Source of the DNA: an uncultured Selenomonadales bacterium
GTDB lineage: Bacteria; Bacillota; Negativicutes; Selenomonadales; Selenomonadaceae
Direction: 5' to 3'
Length of the DNA: 14,120 nt
NCBI GenBank assembly: GCA_937877545.1
Contig: CALFJE010000066.1
Coordinates: forward strand, 1 to 14,120
The notes beneath the pieces were generated by a model, which did no database searches, was not told the DNA's origin, and worked only from the letters and a program-made list of their open reading frames with translations. Below are positions 1 to 7,030 of the stretch, piece after piece (the stretch's first letter is position 1; every line of letters begins with the position of its first letter). The translations under genes and the position numbers were made by a program.

Positions 1-3000
1 ACTGGCGCGGCTTGGTTGGCGGGCGGCACCACTGCCACGCTCAGGAGTGCAATCACCTTGCCCGGCTGGAAGCGGACGACCAACTCCAAGACGAACGCAA
101 TCACCTTTACCAAGCAGGCAACCGCCAAAGCCGCAAGCGGCAGTACAGTCCTCGCCACGGTTACGGGTCTCAAGAAGGGCATGACCGCCGAAGCCGACGC
201 CACCGTTAAAGGCATTACCGTAAGCGGCAGCACCATTACGCTCGACAATCGCGTCCTTCCCACTACGGGCACCGTCAAGAAGACGCAGGTCAAGCTCAAC
301 AACGGCAAAGACCAAACTTATACGCTCGGTATCGACACGACAGGCTCCTATCCTGTTGCCCAAACGGGCGAAAGCGTCTCGAACAACGTCTGGAGCGTCA
401 GCGGCACCAACGTTTACTATAAGCCCAGCACCAACGCCACGTGGGAACTCGACAAGACAACCGACGGCACAGTCAAGAATACGCTCACTCTCCAAAGCAA
501 GGAAACCACGACCAGCGGCGTCACAATCAGCGGGCTTAAGAAGGGGCTCAAGCTCAACGCCGACGGCGGCATTGACGGCATAAGCCTCGACGGTACGACA
601 ATCACGCTCGACAGCCGCGTCCTGGGCACCGGCAACGTAAGCGTATCGGGAGGCTACACGCTCGAACTTGCAAGCACGGGCAATTATGCGGTTCCTGCCT
701 CCACGGTTACGGGCGTTTGGAGCGTCAGCAACTCGAAGGCTGTCCTCAAAGAGGTCACCTCGGCGGGCTGGACAGTCAAAGACGGCAAGGTCGTCTACAC
801 CAAAGCGGCGACCAGCTCTGCCAAGGCGACAATCGACGGGCTTAAGAGCGGTTTCAAGGCTGTGAACGGCAAGATTGACGGCATTAACGACACCGGCATT
901 TACGATGCGACCGGCAAGATAAATTCCGGCAGCACAATCGCTTTGTCGGGCACCATCCTCGATAGCAAGACCGTCAAGATTTCGGGTTCCTCAAATCTCA
1001 CGCTCAAGCTTGCCGAAGCTGATAAAACCGAACTTGCCTCCACAGCCAACGGCGGCACCACCTGGACGGTCAGCGGCACCACTGCCATCCTCAAGAAGGC
1101 AAACACTGCGGGCTACACCGTTGACGCCGAAGGCAAGGCGACCGATAACAGCGGCAAGACGCTCACCTACAACAACGGCACGACGGCAGGCTCGACGACG
1201 GTCTTGAGTATCACGGGGCTGAAGAAGGGCATCAAGGCTAGCAACGGCGAAATCGCGGGCATAACGTATAAGGCAGCTGAATCTCCTGCCACGGGCGGCA
1301 CCTTCACGCTCGACAGCCGCGCACTGGGCACCACCGACGCCAAACTCACTACGGCTACAGGTGTCACGGACGATTATGCGCTTGCGCTCCAGACCGACGC
1401 CTCCAAAGACTATGCCGTTGTCGACTCCGCGCAGGGTGTCAAGTTCACTGTCGAAAACAGCGGTATCATTACGGTCAGCAACGGCTACACCCCCGTCGGC
1501 TATTCGCTCAGCGGCACCGATACGATTAAATACAACAAGACGGCTTCGACCTCCTCAACCGCCGCGAACTTCGCGACGCTCAGCGGGCTTAAGAGCGGGC
1601 TTAAGGCTAACGCCAACGGTCAAATCGCGGGCATAACCTACACAGAGGTCACGGAAGGCGACAACACGACGGGCACCTTCACGCTCAGCAAAGACGTCCT
1701 CGGCACCGATACCGTTACCCTCACCGATAAGGACAGCGACGCCAATACCACTTACAAGCTCGCGCTTGACGGAATCACTTCACCGCAAGCCGCAACCACA
1801 GGTTGGGCGGTAAATGGCAACGCGGCAGTCTTGACAATCACCTCGGAGGGCGGCTACACCTTGGGCGACAGCGATACCAAAGTCGTTTACACGCCGAAGG
1901 GCACCTCCAAAGTCGTCGTGGGCGGACTCAGCACAATAAACGGTCTCTCGGAGAACTTGGCGACAAAGACAATCAGGGTAAGCGACAGTGCGCTCAGCGG
2001 TCTTACAGAGGGCAAAAAGGTCACCGTCTCGGACGGCTACACTTTGCAACTTGAAACACCTCCTGCTTCGACGGCATGGGTTGTCAGCGGCAATACCGCA
2101 AGCTACGTCCAAACGGCGGCGGCTAACAAATTCCTCTGCGACGGCAACACGATAACCAAAGTCGGCAACAACGGCGGCAGTCAAGTCCTGGCGACAATCA
2201 GCGGCTTGCCCGACAACTTCGACGCCAACAACAATGCAACGGTTGCGAACGGCGTTATCACGCTCAAAGACGCGGCGTTTGCAAATAACACCTCGGACAT
2301 CACGCTTACGGGTTCGGGCTACACGCTGGCTATCGCTTCGGACGCCACGCATGGCAATAAGCAAGCCGCTTTGACGGACGCCGCATGGTCTGTTGCCGAA
2401 GAGACCGTAACCAAGAATAAAGTCAAGGTCACGACGGCGACGGCAACCCTGTCGAAGGGCACGCCTTCCTACTACAAGCCCTCGGCGGACGGCAAGACTT
2501 TGACGTATCAGCCCTTCGCGACAAGCGGCACAGCCACCGCCAAAATCACGGGTCTCAAGGCGGGCATTAAGGCTTCGGCTGTCGACACGGCTACGAATAG
2601 CACCACCAATATAATCACGCTAACCAAAGACATGCTCGGCGACAGCAACGTATCGTTGACGGGCGCGGGCTACAAACTTGCCCTTGCCGCAGACGTTCTC
2701 AACAAGGACAATGCCGGCACCGAGGAAGTTTGGACGCTCAAGGGCACCACGTTGACGATAAACAGCACGCCCGACACCTACTACACGATTAACGACAAGG
2801 GCACCGCAATCACCACGACGGTCGGCACTGCGACTAAGCTCGCGACAATAACCGGTTTGGCTAAGGATTTGACGCTCAACTCTTCGGGCACGCTTGACGG
2901 CGTCACGATTGACGAGACGAACAAGACGATTAAGCTGTCGCAAGCCGTACTTGGCACGGGCAAGACCACGCTCACGGCGAACGGCTATACTCTTGTCATG

Positions 3001-3780
3001 GGCAACGACGTAGCCGAGCCGAGGACGGAAGACTACACGTGGAGCATAAAGGGCACTACGGCGACGCTCACCGCCAACGTATCGGACGGCTACACGCTTA
3101 CCAACACGTCTAAGGAAAAATCTATCGCCTACACCGCCGAGACTAAGCCCGTTGCGGCGACAATCACGGGACTCAAGAGCGGACTCACGGCGGCGGACGG
3201 CTCAATCGAGGGCATCGAATTCGACGGCGAAACCATTACGGTTTCCGAGGACGTCTTGGGCACGGGCACGCTCACGCTCACCAATAAGGGCACGGAGCAA
3301 TTCAAGCTTGCGCTCGACGCCACGGTAGCCGACGACACCGACGCCGACATCATTAACGGCGAGGACGTTTGGGACTACGACGCCAAGACCTTCAAGGCGA
3401 CCTACAAGCACGTCACGCCCGCGCACTACAAGCTCAGCGGCAACACAATCACTTACGTTGCGCAATCGGCGGGCACGGGCATTGCCACGCTTACGGGCGT
3501 CAGCCAATTCGCTGATGAGATGTTTGACGAGACCGACAAGACCGTCACGATTTTTGCCAACGACGTGCGCGGCTCCGACATCAGCATAAGCGGCGACGGC
3601 TACAGCCTGGAACTCGACCCGCAAGTCAGCAACCCCGTTGTCTCCGAGGCGACGTGGACGCAGAAGAGCAACACGATAACTTTGGCGGGCAAGCGCGAGG
3701 CGGGCTACTCTCAGACGAGCGACACGCTTATCAAGTACAGCACGGCGGACACCAAGGAAAACTTTGCGTCGATAGTTGGC
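1..3780 (+). repeat. Eleven degenerate ~300-375-nt tandem repeats inside the giant protein gene
   Basis: The best landmark is the codon block for G-L-K-x-G-(L/I/F)-K. It starts near 166, 531, 838, 1216, 1585, 2203, 2551, 2854 and 3169, with diverged versions near 1923 and 3496. Spacing runs from about 280 to 378 nt. The units are related at protein level but clearly diverged in DNA, so this is an old expansion and not a recent copy-number array. Confidence 0.8.
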
Positions 3781-4434
3781 GCGACGGGCACCTTTGAGAA
3801 GAGCGACTATGTGAACTTGGAACAGGAGCGCGTCGTACTCTACAAAGCCGACCTGGACGAGAATTCGGTCACTGTAAGCGGCACCTTCCTGCTTGACTTC
3901 CAAGGCTACGAAAACGCGTCGATAAACGGCACGGCGAACGCAGAGAAAATCGCGGTTGACGGCACGGGCTTGACTGTCGCGGCGGGCGGCGGCAACGACT
4001 ACATTGACCTGGGCTTGCAGGGCGGCAATACGGTCGTCTACGGCGGCGGCAATGACGTTATCGCCAACTTCACGGCGACGGGCAACAATCAGGATACGCT
4101 CATAATCGACTCGAAGACCGTCACGAAGGCGATTTACGACGACGGCGACGCCCTCCTCACGCTCAACGACGGCAGCAAGATTACGCTTAAGGACTTCGGC
4201 GCGGACACGATAACCTACCTCGACAAGAACAAAGTTGCCACGACCAAGAGCATTGAGGCGGCGGATTTGATGACGTCGGATAACTTCATCGGTATGGAGG
4301 ACGACCTCGGCGCGATAACCTCAAGCGGCGCGCTCGGCGACCTTACGGACACGCAAGCCTTCAGCGGCTCCGACGACCTCACAACGCTCACCAAACAGAG
4401 CACGCCCGTCACCTTTGGCGGCAACAAAAAGTAA
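1..4434 (+). CDS. Giant repetitive RTX-like secreted protein, 5'-truncated by the window edge
   Basis: The frame is open from base 1, and the residues before the first possible start (TTG at 16) already fit the repeat consensus, so the true start lies outside the window. The visible 1477 residues are about eleven degenerate units of roughly 95-125 residues. Each has a W-x-V-S-G-like segment, a GLKxGLK-like turn, a 'LDxxVLGT' segment and a 'GYTLxLA' strand, all rich in Thr, Ser, Gly, Asp and Asn. The last ~160 residues differ: they carry two RTX-like turns (GGGNDYIDL near residue 1329, GGGNDVIANF near 1348) and a 'LKDFGADTI' segment. RTX turns bind calcium in proteins exported by type I secretion with an uncleaved C-terminal signal, so export as an adhesin or surface-layer-like protein is inferred. 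No enzymatic domain or transporter gene is seen. A terminator follows closely. The reading frame is certain; the function is not. Confidence 0.85.
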   Translation, partial: TGAAWLAGGTTATLRSAITLPGWKRTTNSKTNAITFTKQATAKAASGSTVLATVTGLKKGMTAEADATVKGITVSGSTITLDNRVLPTTGTVKKTQVKLNNGKDQTYTLGIDTTGSYPVAQTGESVSNNVWSVSGTNVYYKPSTNATWELDKTTDGTVKNTLTLQSKETTTSGVTISGLKKGLKLNADGGIDGISLDGTTITLDSRVLGTGNVSVSGGYTLELASTGNYAVPASTVTGVWSVSNSKAVLKEVTSAGWTVKDGKVVYTKAATSSAKATIDGLKSGFKAVNGKIDGINDTGIYDATGKINSGSTIALSGTILDSKTVKISGSSNLTLKLAEADKTELASTANGGTTWTVSGTTAILKKANTAGYTVDAEGKATDNSGKTLTYNNGTTAGSTTVLSITGLKKGIKASNGEIAGITYKAAESPATGGTFTLDSRALGTTDAKLTTATGVTDDYALALQTDASKDYAVVDSAQGVKFTVENSGIITVSNGYTPVGYSLSGTDTIKYNKTASTSSTAANFATLSGLKSGLKANANGQIAGITYTEVTEGDNTTGTFTLSKDVLGTDTVTLTDKDSDANTTYKLALDGITSPQAATTGWAVNGNAAVLTITSEGGYTLGDSDTKVVYTPKGTSKVVVGGLSTINGLSENLATKTIRVSDSALSGLTEGKKVTVSDGYTLQLETPPASTAWVVSGNTASYVQTAAANKFLCDGNTITKVGNNGGSQVLATISGLPDNFDANNNATVANGVITLKDAAFANNTSDITLTGSGYTLAIASDATHGNKQAALTDAAWSVAEETVTKNKVKVTTATATLSKGTPSYYKPSADGKTLTYQPFATSGTATAKITGLKAGIKASAVDTATNSTTNIITLTKDMLGDSNVSLTGAGYKLALAADVLNKDNAGTEEVWTLKGTTLTINSTPDTYYTINDKGTAITTTVGTATKLATITGLAKDLTLNSSGTLDGVTIDETNKTIKLSQAVLGTGKTTLTANGYTLVMGNDVAEPRTEDYTWSIKGTTATLTANVSDGYTLTNTSKEKSIAYTAETKPVAATITGLKSGLTAADGSIEGIEFDGETITVSEDVLGTGTLTLTNKGTEQFKLALDATVADDTDADIINGEDVWDYDAKTFKATYKHVTPAHYKLSGNTITYVAQSAGTGIATLTGVSQFADEMFDETDKTVTIFANDVRGSDISISGDGYSLELDPQVSNPVVSEATWTQKSNTITLAGKREAGYSQTSDTLIKYSTADTKENFASIVGATGTFEKSDYVNLEQERVVLYKADLDENSVTVSGTFLLDFQGYENASINGTANAEKIAVDGTGLTVAAGGGNDYIDLGLQGGNTVVYGGGNDVIANFTATGNNQDTLIIDSKTVTKAIYDDGDALLTLNDGSKITLKDFGADTITYLDKNKVATTKSIEAADLMTSDNFIGMEDDLGAITSSGALGDLTDTQAFSGSDDLTTLTKQSTPVTFGGNKK

Positions 4435-4475
4435 ATTTCAATCGGCACGATATAAACGTTAAGTAAGACCTCTCG

Positions 4476-4506
4476 GACAGCTTCGAACACTCGGGGCTGT
4501 CTTTTT
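4476..4506 (+). terminator. Rho-independent terminator of the giant protein gene
   Basis: GACAGC (4476-4481) pairs with GCTGTC (4496-4501). The stem continues inward through two G-U pairs and CGA/TCG to an ACAC tetraloop, giving 11 pairs, followed by TTTTT at 4502-4506. It lies 42 nt after the stop codon. Confidence 0.85.
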
Positions 4507-4538
4507 GTTGCGACGCGTTATCGTCTTGCACGTCAGAC

Positions 4539-4567
4539 TTGCAAAAAGTTTGTTAGCGGCTTATAAT
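4539..4567 (+). promoter_or_regulatory. Consensus sigma-70 promoter reading toward the small-peptide gene (antisense)
   Basis: TTGCAA (4539-4544), a 17-nt spacer and a perfect TATAAT (4562-4567). It lies downstream of the terminator at 4476-4506, so it would start a new transcript near 4574. No good plus-strand gene follows; the transcript would run antisense through the minus-strand peptide gene. Confidence 0.65.
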
Positions 4568-4578
4568 GCGTCTATGAT

Positions 4579-4605
4579 CTTTAAGGAAATTCCCATCGCT
4601 ATCAC
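4579..4605 (-). repeat. Degenerate copy of the small-peptide gene start
   Basis: Shares GTGATAGCGATGGG and a CTTAAAG block with the peptide gene start at 4767-4794, same orientation. The copy keeps the ATG (4596) but lacks the G-rich Shine-Dalgarno, and its frame ends after 11 codons (TAA at 4561-4563). It lies just beyond the minus-strand terminator hairpin. It looks like a decayed duplicate, or a second site with the same sequence for RNA pairing. Confidence 0.5.
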
Positions 4606-4654
4606 AAAAGCAAAACCCCCAAGGCGATCTGATGGGAACAGACCCTTGGGGGTT
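4605..4654 (-). terminator. Minus-strand terminator hairpin after the small-peptide gene
   Basis: An 11-bp perfect stem (4614-4624 with 4644-4654, AACCCCCAAGG and its complement) is extended inward by TCTG/CAGA around a 7-nt loop. On the minus strand it is followed by TTTTGCTTTTG; on the plus strand no T-run follows. It begins 26 nt after the peptide stop codon. Confidence 0.65.
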
Positions 4655-4672
4655 GCGCTATGCTACAGCGCA
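4654..4672. other. Second short hairpin in the small-peptide 3' untranslated region
   Basis: TGCGCT (4654-4659) pairs with AGCGCA (4667-4672) around a 7-nt loop. It lies between the stop codon and the 11-bp terminator stem and shares base 4654 with that stem, making the 3' UTR strongly structured on either strand. Confidence 0.45.
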
Positions 4673-4680
4673 GTTATGGT

Positions 4681-4785
4681 TCAATCGTCGTCATCCTCGA
4701 AGAGGTGTTTGAACCAGTCGTATATTGAGCGGGCAACGGCACTCTCAACGATTTTCTTTAAGAGCTCTTTAAGTATTTTCCCCAT
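4681..4785 (-). CDS. Small amphipathic peptide, 34 residues, with acidic tail
   Basis: The frame runs from ATG (4785) to TGA (4681-4683). It is preceded by GGGGGTGAT, nearly the full anti-Shine-Dalgarno complement, with its core 8 nt from the ATG; this is the strongest reason to believe in the gene. The peptide starts MGKILKELLKKIVESAV, continues through an aromatic stretch (YDWFKHLF) and ends in four Asp. Leu/Ile/Val at i, i+3/4, i+7 spacing alternate with Lys/Glu, as in an amphipathic helix; there is no signal peptide or long hydrophobic span. A promoter with extended -10 (TGGTAAAAT, 4841-4849) and a terminator (4605-4654) make it a self-contained unit, and a consensus promoter points antisense to it. 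I do not recognise the family. It could be a membrane-active toxin of a type I toxin-antitoxin pair, a leaderless peptide or another small regulator. Confidence 0.6.
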   Translation of the reverse strand: MGKILKELLKKIVESAVARSIYDWFKHLFEDDDD

Positions 4786-4794
4786 CGCTATCAC
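4767..4794 (-). repeat. Small-peptide gene start region, repeated at 4579-4605
   Basis: CTTTAAG, a short variable stretch and then CCCATCGCTATCAC (plus strand) occur here and, with small changes, 188-189 nt to the left. This copy holds the functional ATG and ribosome binding site. Confidence 0.55.
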
Positions 4795-4840
4795 CCCCTC
4801 ACCCCGGACTACTGCGGTGGGGTCGGATAACGACGCGGGC

Positions 4841-4869
4841 ATTTTACCAAAGACGTTGCAAAAAATAAA
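4841..4869 (-). promoter_or_regulatory. Extended -10 promoter of the small-peptide gene
   Basis: On the minus strand TGG-TAAAAT (-10 at 4846-4841) with only a poor -35 (TTTATT, 4869-4864) at 17 nt. The extended -10 and the downstream bases match the promoter of the S49 peptidase gene over 24 nt (4826-4849 versus 5724-5747, 22 identical). The 5' UTR would be about 50 nt. Confidence 0.5.
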
Positions 4870-4900
4870 GCCTCGACGATTTGTCGGGGCAGTTTTTTTT
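4860..4900. terminator. Bidirectional terminator between the S49 peptidase and the small-peptide locus
   Basis: GCCTCGAC (4870-4877) pairs with GTCGGGGC (4883-4890) around a 5-nt loop. TTTTTTTT follows on the plus strand (4893-4900) and TTTATTTTTT on the minus strand (4869-4860). On the minus strand it closes the peptidase gene, whose stop is at 4899-4901. On the plus strand it would end the candidate antisense RNA. Confidence 0.75.
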
Positions 4901-5699
4901 AGAATCGTTGAAACTTATCGGGCAACTCCAGCTTAATCGTAATCGGGGAGTGCATATCGAGTATACGTTTCAAAAAGCCGGGCTTGGGCGCGGTGTCTTC
5001 AATGGTGAAATCTTTTTCGACGCTGTGAAGGAGGTCGGTAATCAGGAAGTTCAAGGCGTCGTCCTCGGTGCCGAGCCTGTCGATAAGATTATTTTCCAGC
5101 GCGGTTTGAGCGTCCAGAACTCTGCCGTCAGCCAATTCGTCAAGATTCGTCGCATTGGGACGCGTGAGCTTGATGAAATTGATAAATTCCGCGTGCGCCC
5201 GCTTAACGAGCGTCTCAAGGTAAGCTTCTTCGTCGGGCGTCATTTCGCGGTAGGGGTTGCCGAGGTCTTTCATCTTGCCGGCTTTAATCGTCTTGACAGA
5301 CACGCCGAGCTTTTTAGCCAGCTCTTGCAAGTTGGGCAACATCATAATCACGCCGATAGAGCCCATCCAAGACATGGTGTTGGCGAAAATGTAATTGGAG
5401 GCGGCGGCAATCATATACGCGCCCGAACAAGCACTGTCGCCAATCGACGTGACGACGGGCACCGTTTCCCTTAGACTGAAAACCAACTTAGCCAATTCCT
5501 CACTTGTAGCAGCCGCGCCGCCCGGAGAATTTATCTTCAAGAGAATGCCCTTGTATTTTTCCTTGTTCGTCCGCTTGACTTCAAGCAAAGTGCTTTTCAA
5601 CTTGCGGACGGAGCTGTCGGTACTGAAGTTCGACGGGTTGGAAGTTATTTCGCCGTTCAAGTAGAGCTTAAGAATTTTTTTCTTAGAAAAAATGCCCAT
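4899..5699 (-). CDS. Cytoplasmic S49 family (SppA-like) serine peptidase
   Basis: 266 residues of the short, single-domain SppA/Clp-fold type. It has KINSPGG (oxyanion-region motif, residues 55-61), SACSGAYMIAAA with nucleophile Ser92, and IKAGKMKDLGNPY with the probable general base Lys144. The Ser-Lys spacing of 52 matches B. subtilis SppA. SppA enzymes cut signal peptides and other short or membrane peptides with a Ser-Lys dyad. No signal peptide or membrane anchor precedes the domain (it starts MGIFSKKKILKLYLNGE), so a soluble or peripheral enzyme at the cytoplasmic face is inferred. The ATG at 5699 has AAGGCGG about 8 nt upstream and its own promoter at 5739-5767; the gene ends in a bidirectional terminator. 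Some short S49 proteins are viral-capsid or SohB-like, but no such context is seen. Confidence 0.85.
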   Translation of the reverse strand: MGIFSKKKILKLYLNGEITSNPSNFSTDSSVRKLKSTLLEVKRTNKEKYKGILLKINSPGGAAATSEELAKLVFSLRETVPVVTSIGDSACSGAYMIAAASNYIFANTMSWMGSIGVIMMLPNLQELAKKLGVSVKTIKAGKMKDLGNPYREMTPDEEAYLETLVKRAHAEFINFIKLTRPNATNLDELADGRVLDAQTALENNLIDRLGTEDDALNFLITDLLHSVEKDFTIEDTAPKPGFLKRILDMHSPITIKLELPDKFQRF

Positions 5700-5738
5700 G
5701 TAACAAACCGCCTTGATAAATTTGATAACAATGCGGGC

Positions 5739-5767
5739 ATTTTACCACGCGGGCGGGGATTTATCAA
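5739..5767 (-). promoter_or_regulatory. Sigma-70 promoter of the S49 peptidase gene
   Basis: On the minus strand TTGATA (5767-5762), a 17-nt spacer and TAAAAT (5744-5739), with TG at the extended -10 position. The start site would fall near 5732, giving a leader of about 33 nt. The -35 lies just 18 nt past the stop codon of the upstream receiver gene. Confidence 0.75.
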
Positions 5768-5784
5768 ACAAAAGCGACGTTACG

Positions 5785-6648
5785 CTAAATCCTTACGTCA
5801 AGGTCGTAGCCGATAAGATTGGTAACGACTTTGGCGAGCTTTTTTTTCTCGGCATGAGCAATGACCGCTTCCGCAACTTCCTCGACGGCGGGCGGCTCCT
5901 TAACAGCTGGCGGCTCCTCAATGGCGGGCGGCTCCTCGACTACGGGCGGCTCCGCGACTTCAGGCTCCTCGGCTTCGGGTTGATTCAGCTTGTCAATGAG
6001 CAGGAGTATCTTGCTGAGTGTCGTGACGGCGAACGGAACGCTTTTAAATTTCTCGTCGCCGGCAATGTACGCCAAAATCTTAAAGCCGTCGATAAACTCC
6101 ATTTCGCCGCAAGCGATAATCAAAGACAAATTTGTTTCGCGCAGAATCTCAATCGCGTCGTCATAATCGGCGGCGATTAAAATTTCGTGATTGAAATTGT
6201 TTTCGATAACCTCCTTCAAGTTTTCCAAGACTTTGTAGTCGTTGCCGATAATCAGAATATCGGTGGAGGGCGGCTCTTCGGCGAGCTTTTTCTCTACGCG
6301 TGCGACGAGGTCGGCGGGCAGGAACGGCTTCTTGATATAATCCTTGACGCCTAGCCGCCTTGACTCCCTTACGTTTTCCATGTCGCCCGAAGCCGTCAGC
6401 ATCATGACGGGCACGTCTTTAATCATTTCGTCGTTGCGAATTTCCTGCAGAGTTTCAATGCCGTCGAAGTCGGGCATCAGCACGTCCAGCAGGACGAGGT
6501 TCACTCGTTTGGTTTTCAAAATTTCTATGCCCTCGACGCCGTTGGTTGCGCCAATGACTTTGCAGGGCAATTTCCGCTCCAAGACCATCTTCGCGATTTG
6601 CAAATTCATTTCGTCATCGTCAATCACCAAAATAACTTTCTTGCGCAT
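5785..6648 (-). CDS. Two-receiver response regulator with degenerate second receiver and repeat linker
   Basis: 287 residues. Receiver 1 (about 3-123) is complete: acidic residues Asp10-12, phospho-acceptor Asp55 (LVLLDVLMPDFDG), Thr85 and Lys107. The segment 129-221 has the same fold pattern, but the acidic pair is replaced (IIGNDY) and Cys180 sits where Asp should be (LIIACGEMEFIDG), so it cannot be phosphorylated in the usual way. A linker of PPxxEE-type hexapeptides (about 224-258) follows, then a 30-residue tail. The tail's AEKKKLA resembles the AEKKHFA that opens the Hpt domain of the operon's kinase, so a lost C-terminal Hpt is possible. No DNA-binding or enzymatic output is present; it may be a phosphate shuttle or sink. 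The start is set by GGGGAGG 7-8 nt before the ATG. It is last in the minus-strand signalling operon. Confidence 0.85.
   Translation of the reverse strand: MRKKVILVIDDDEMNLQIAKMVLERKLPCKVIGATNGVEGIEILKTKRVNLVLLDVLMPDFDGIETLQEIRNDEMIKDVPVMMLTASGDMENVRESRRLGVKDYIKKPFLPADLVARVEKKLAEEPPSTDILIIGNDYKVLENLKEVIENNFNHEILIAADYDDAIEILRETNLSLIIACGEMEFIDGFKILAYIAGDEKFKSVPFAVTTLSKILLLIDKLNQPEAEEPEVAEPPVVEEPPAIEEPPAVKEPPAVEEVAEAVIAHAEKKKLAKVVTNLIGYDLDVRI
5891..5971 (-). repeat. 18-nt tandem repeats encoding a PPxxEE hexapeptide linker
   Basis: GGCGGCTCC (plus strand) recurs at 5891, 5909, 5927 and 5945, exactly 18 nt apart, with a decayed fifth unit near 5963. The period keeps the frame, so unit gain or loss would only change linker length. 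Confidence 0.8.
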
Positions 6649-6668
6649 AATTCAACCTCCCCAAATGT

Positions 6669-7030
6669 TCAAAGCGTTGTCGCCAATCGGACGACTTCCC
6701 CGGCAAGTTTATCGTAAAGGCGCAGAGCCGCCGCAGACAGTTGCTTCCCGCCGATTGACAACGCCGTCGACTTGAGCGCGTTCATGACGGGTACCGCGAA
6801 CAGCAAGCCCTTGCCCGCGCAGTAGTCGACGACCTCATTGCCGCGATACGCCGTCGGAAGCCAGCCACGACCAAAACCGTCAGCACCGTCATGTCGCGAA
6901 TGCGCCCCTGCGCGGTGGCGTCCTCGTCCTGCCAAGCCCCCGTCCACATGACGACGACCTTTCAAGCCCGCCAAGCTTTTTATCGCACGCCGCCTTTATC
7001 TCGCTGTAATGCGATTTGTTCCGGCACCGC
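6669..7030 (-). pseudogene. Frameshifted remnant of a vWA-Hpt signalling gene
   Basis: No single frame covers this stretch, but three consecutive frames give a coherent series on the minus strand. Just after the upstream stop: NKSHYSEIKAACDKKLGG. Next frame: VVVMWTGAW..., ending TVLVVAGFRRRIAA, which resembles the later strands of a von Willebrand A domain (compare VVVMTDG... GFG...FLRRIA). Third frame: EVVDYCAGKGLLFAVPV, then NALKSTALSIGGKQLSAAA, closely matching HALKSTSLSIGAEALSAAA of the kinase Hpt domain but with the phospho-His replaced by Asn, ending at TGA 6669-6671. At least two frameshifts and a missing N-terminus argue for decay. It sits between the cyclase and receiver genes, so the operon once had another partner. 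The Hpt match is firm; the vWA reading is my interpretation. Confidence 0.5.

Larger units (their letters stand above)
4574..4900 (+). ncRNA. Candidate antisense RNA across the small-peptide gene
   Basis: Inferred from a consensus promoter (-10 at 4562-4567) and a plus-strand hairpin followed by eight T (4870-4900), which would bound an RNA of about 325 nt. The RNA would be complementary to the whole predicted mRNA of the 34-residue peptide, including its ribosome binding site. The plus-strand frame through it (ATG at 4574) has no ribosome binding site and a Ser/Arg/Pro-rich, non-protein-like composition, so a non-coding role is favoured. No known RNA family was recognised. Confidence 0.4.

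Noticed and set aside
1780..2364. Minus-strand open frames inside the giant repeat gene (also 3202-3903)
   Set aside because: Arg/Val/Cys-rich shadows of the GC-biased repeat codons, with no ribosome binding site.
4505..4936. Plus-strand open frame of 143 codons across the small-peptide locus
   Set aside because: No ribosome binding site at its starts, biased Ser/Arg/Pro composition, and it runs through two terminators; it is antisense to a better-supported small gene.
4881..5474. Plus-strand 197-codon frame opposite the S49 peptidase
   Set aside because: Lies opposite the catalytic motifs of a clear peptidase and shows no protein-family pattern.
5768..5790. Terminator for the signalling operon just after the two-receiver gene
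   Set aside because: Only a 4-bp AGCG/CGCT stem with a broken T-run (TTTTGTTTG); too weak to call.
5891..5971. CRISPR-like array from regularly spaced short repeats
   Set aside because: The repeats are contiguous, in frame and encode a protein linker; there are no spacers or cas genes.
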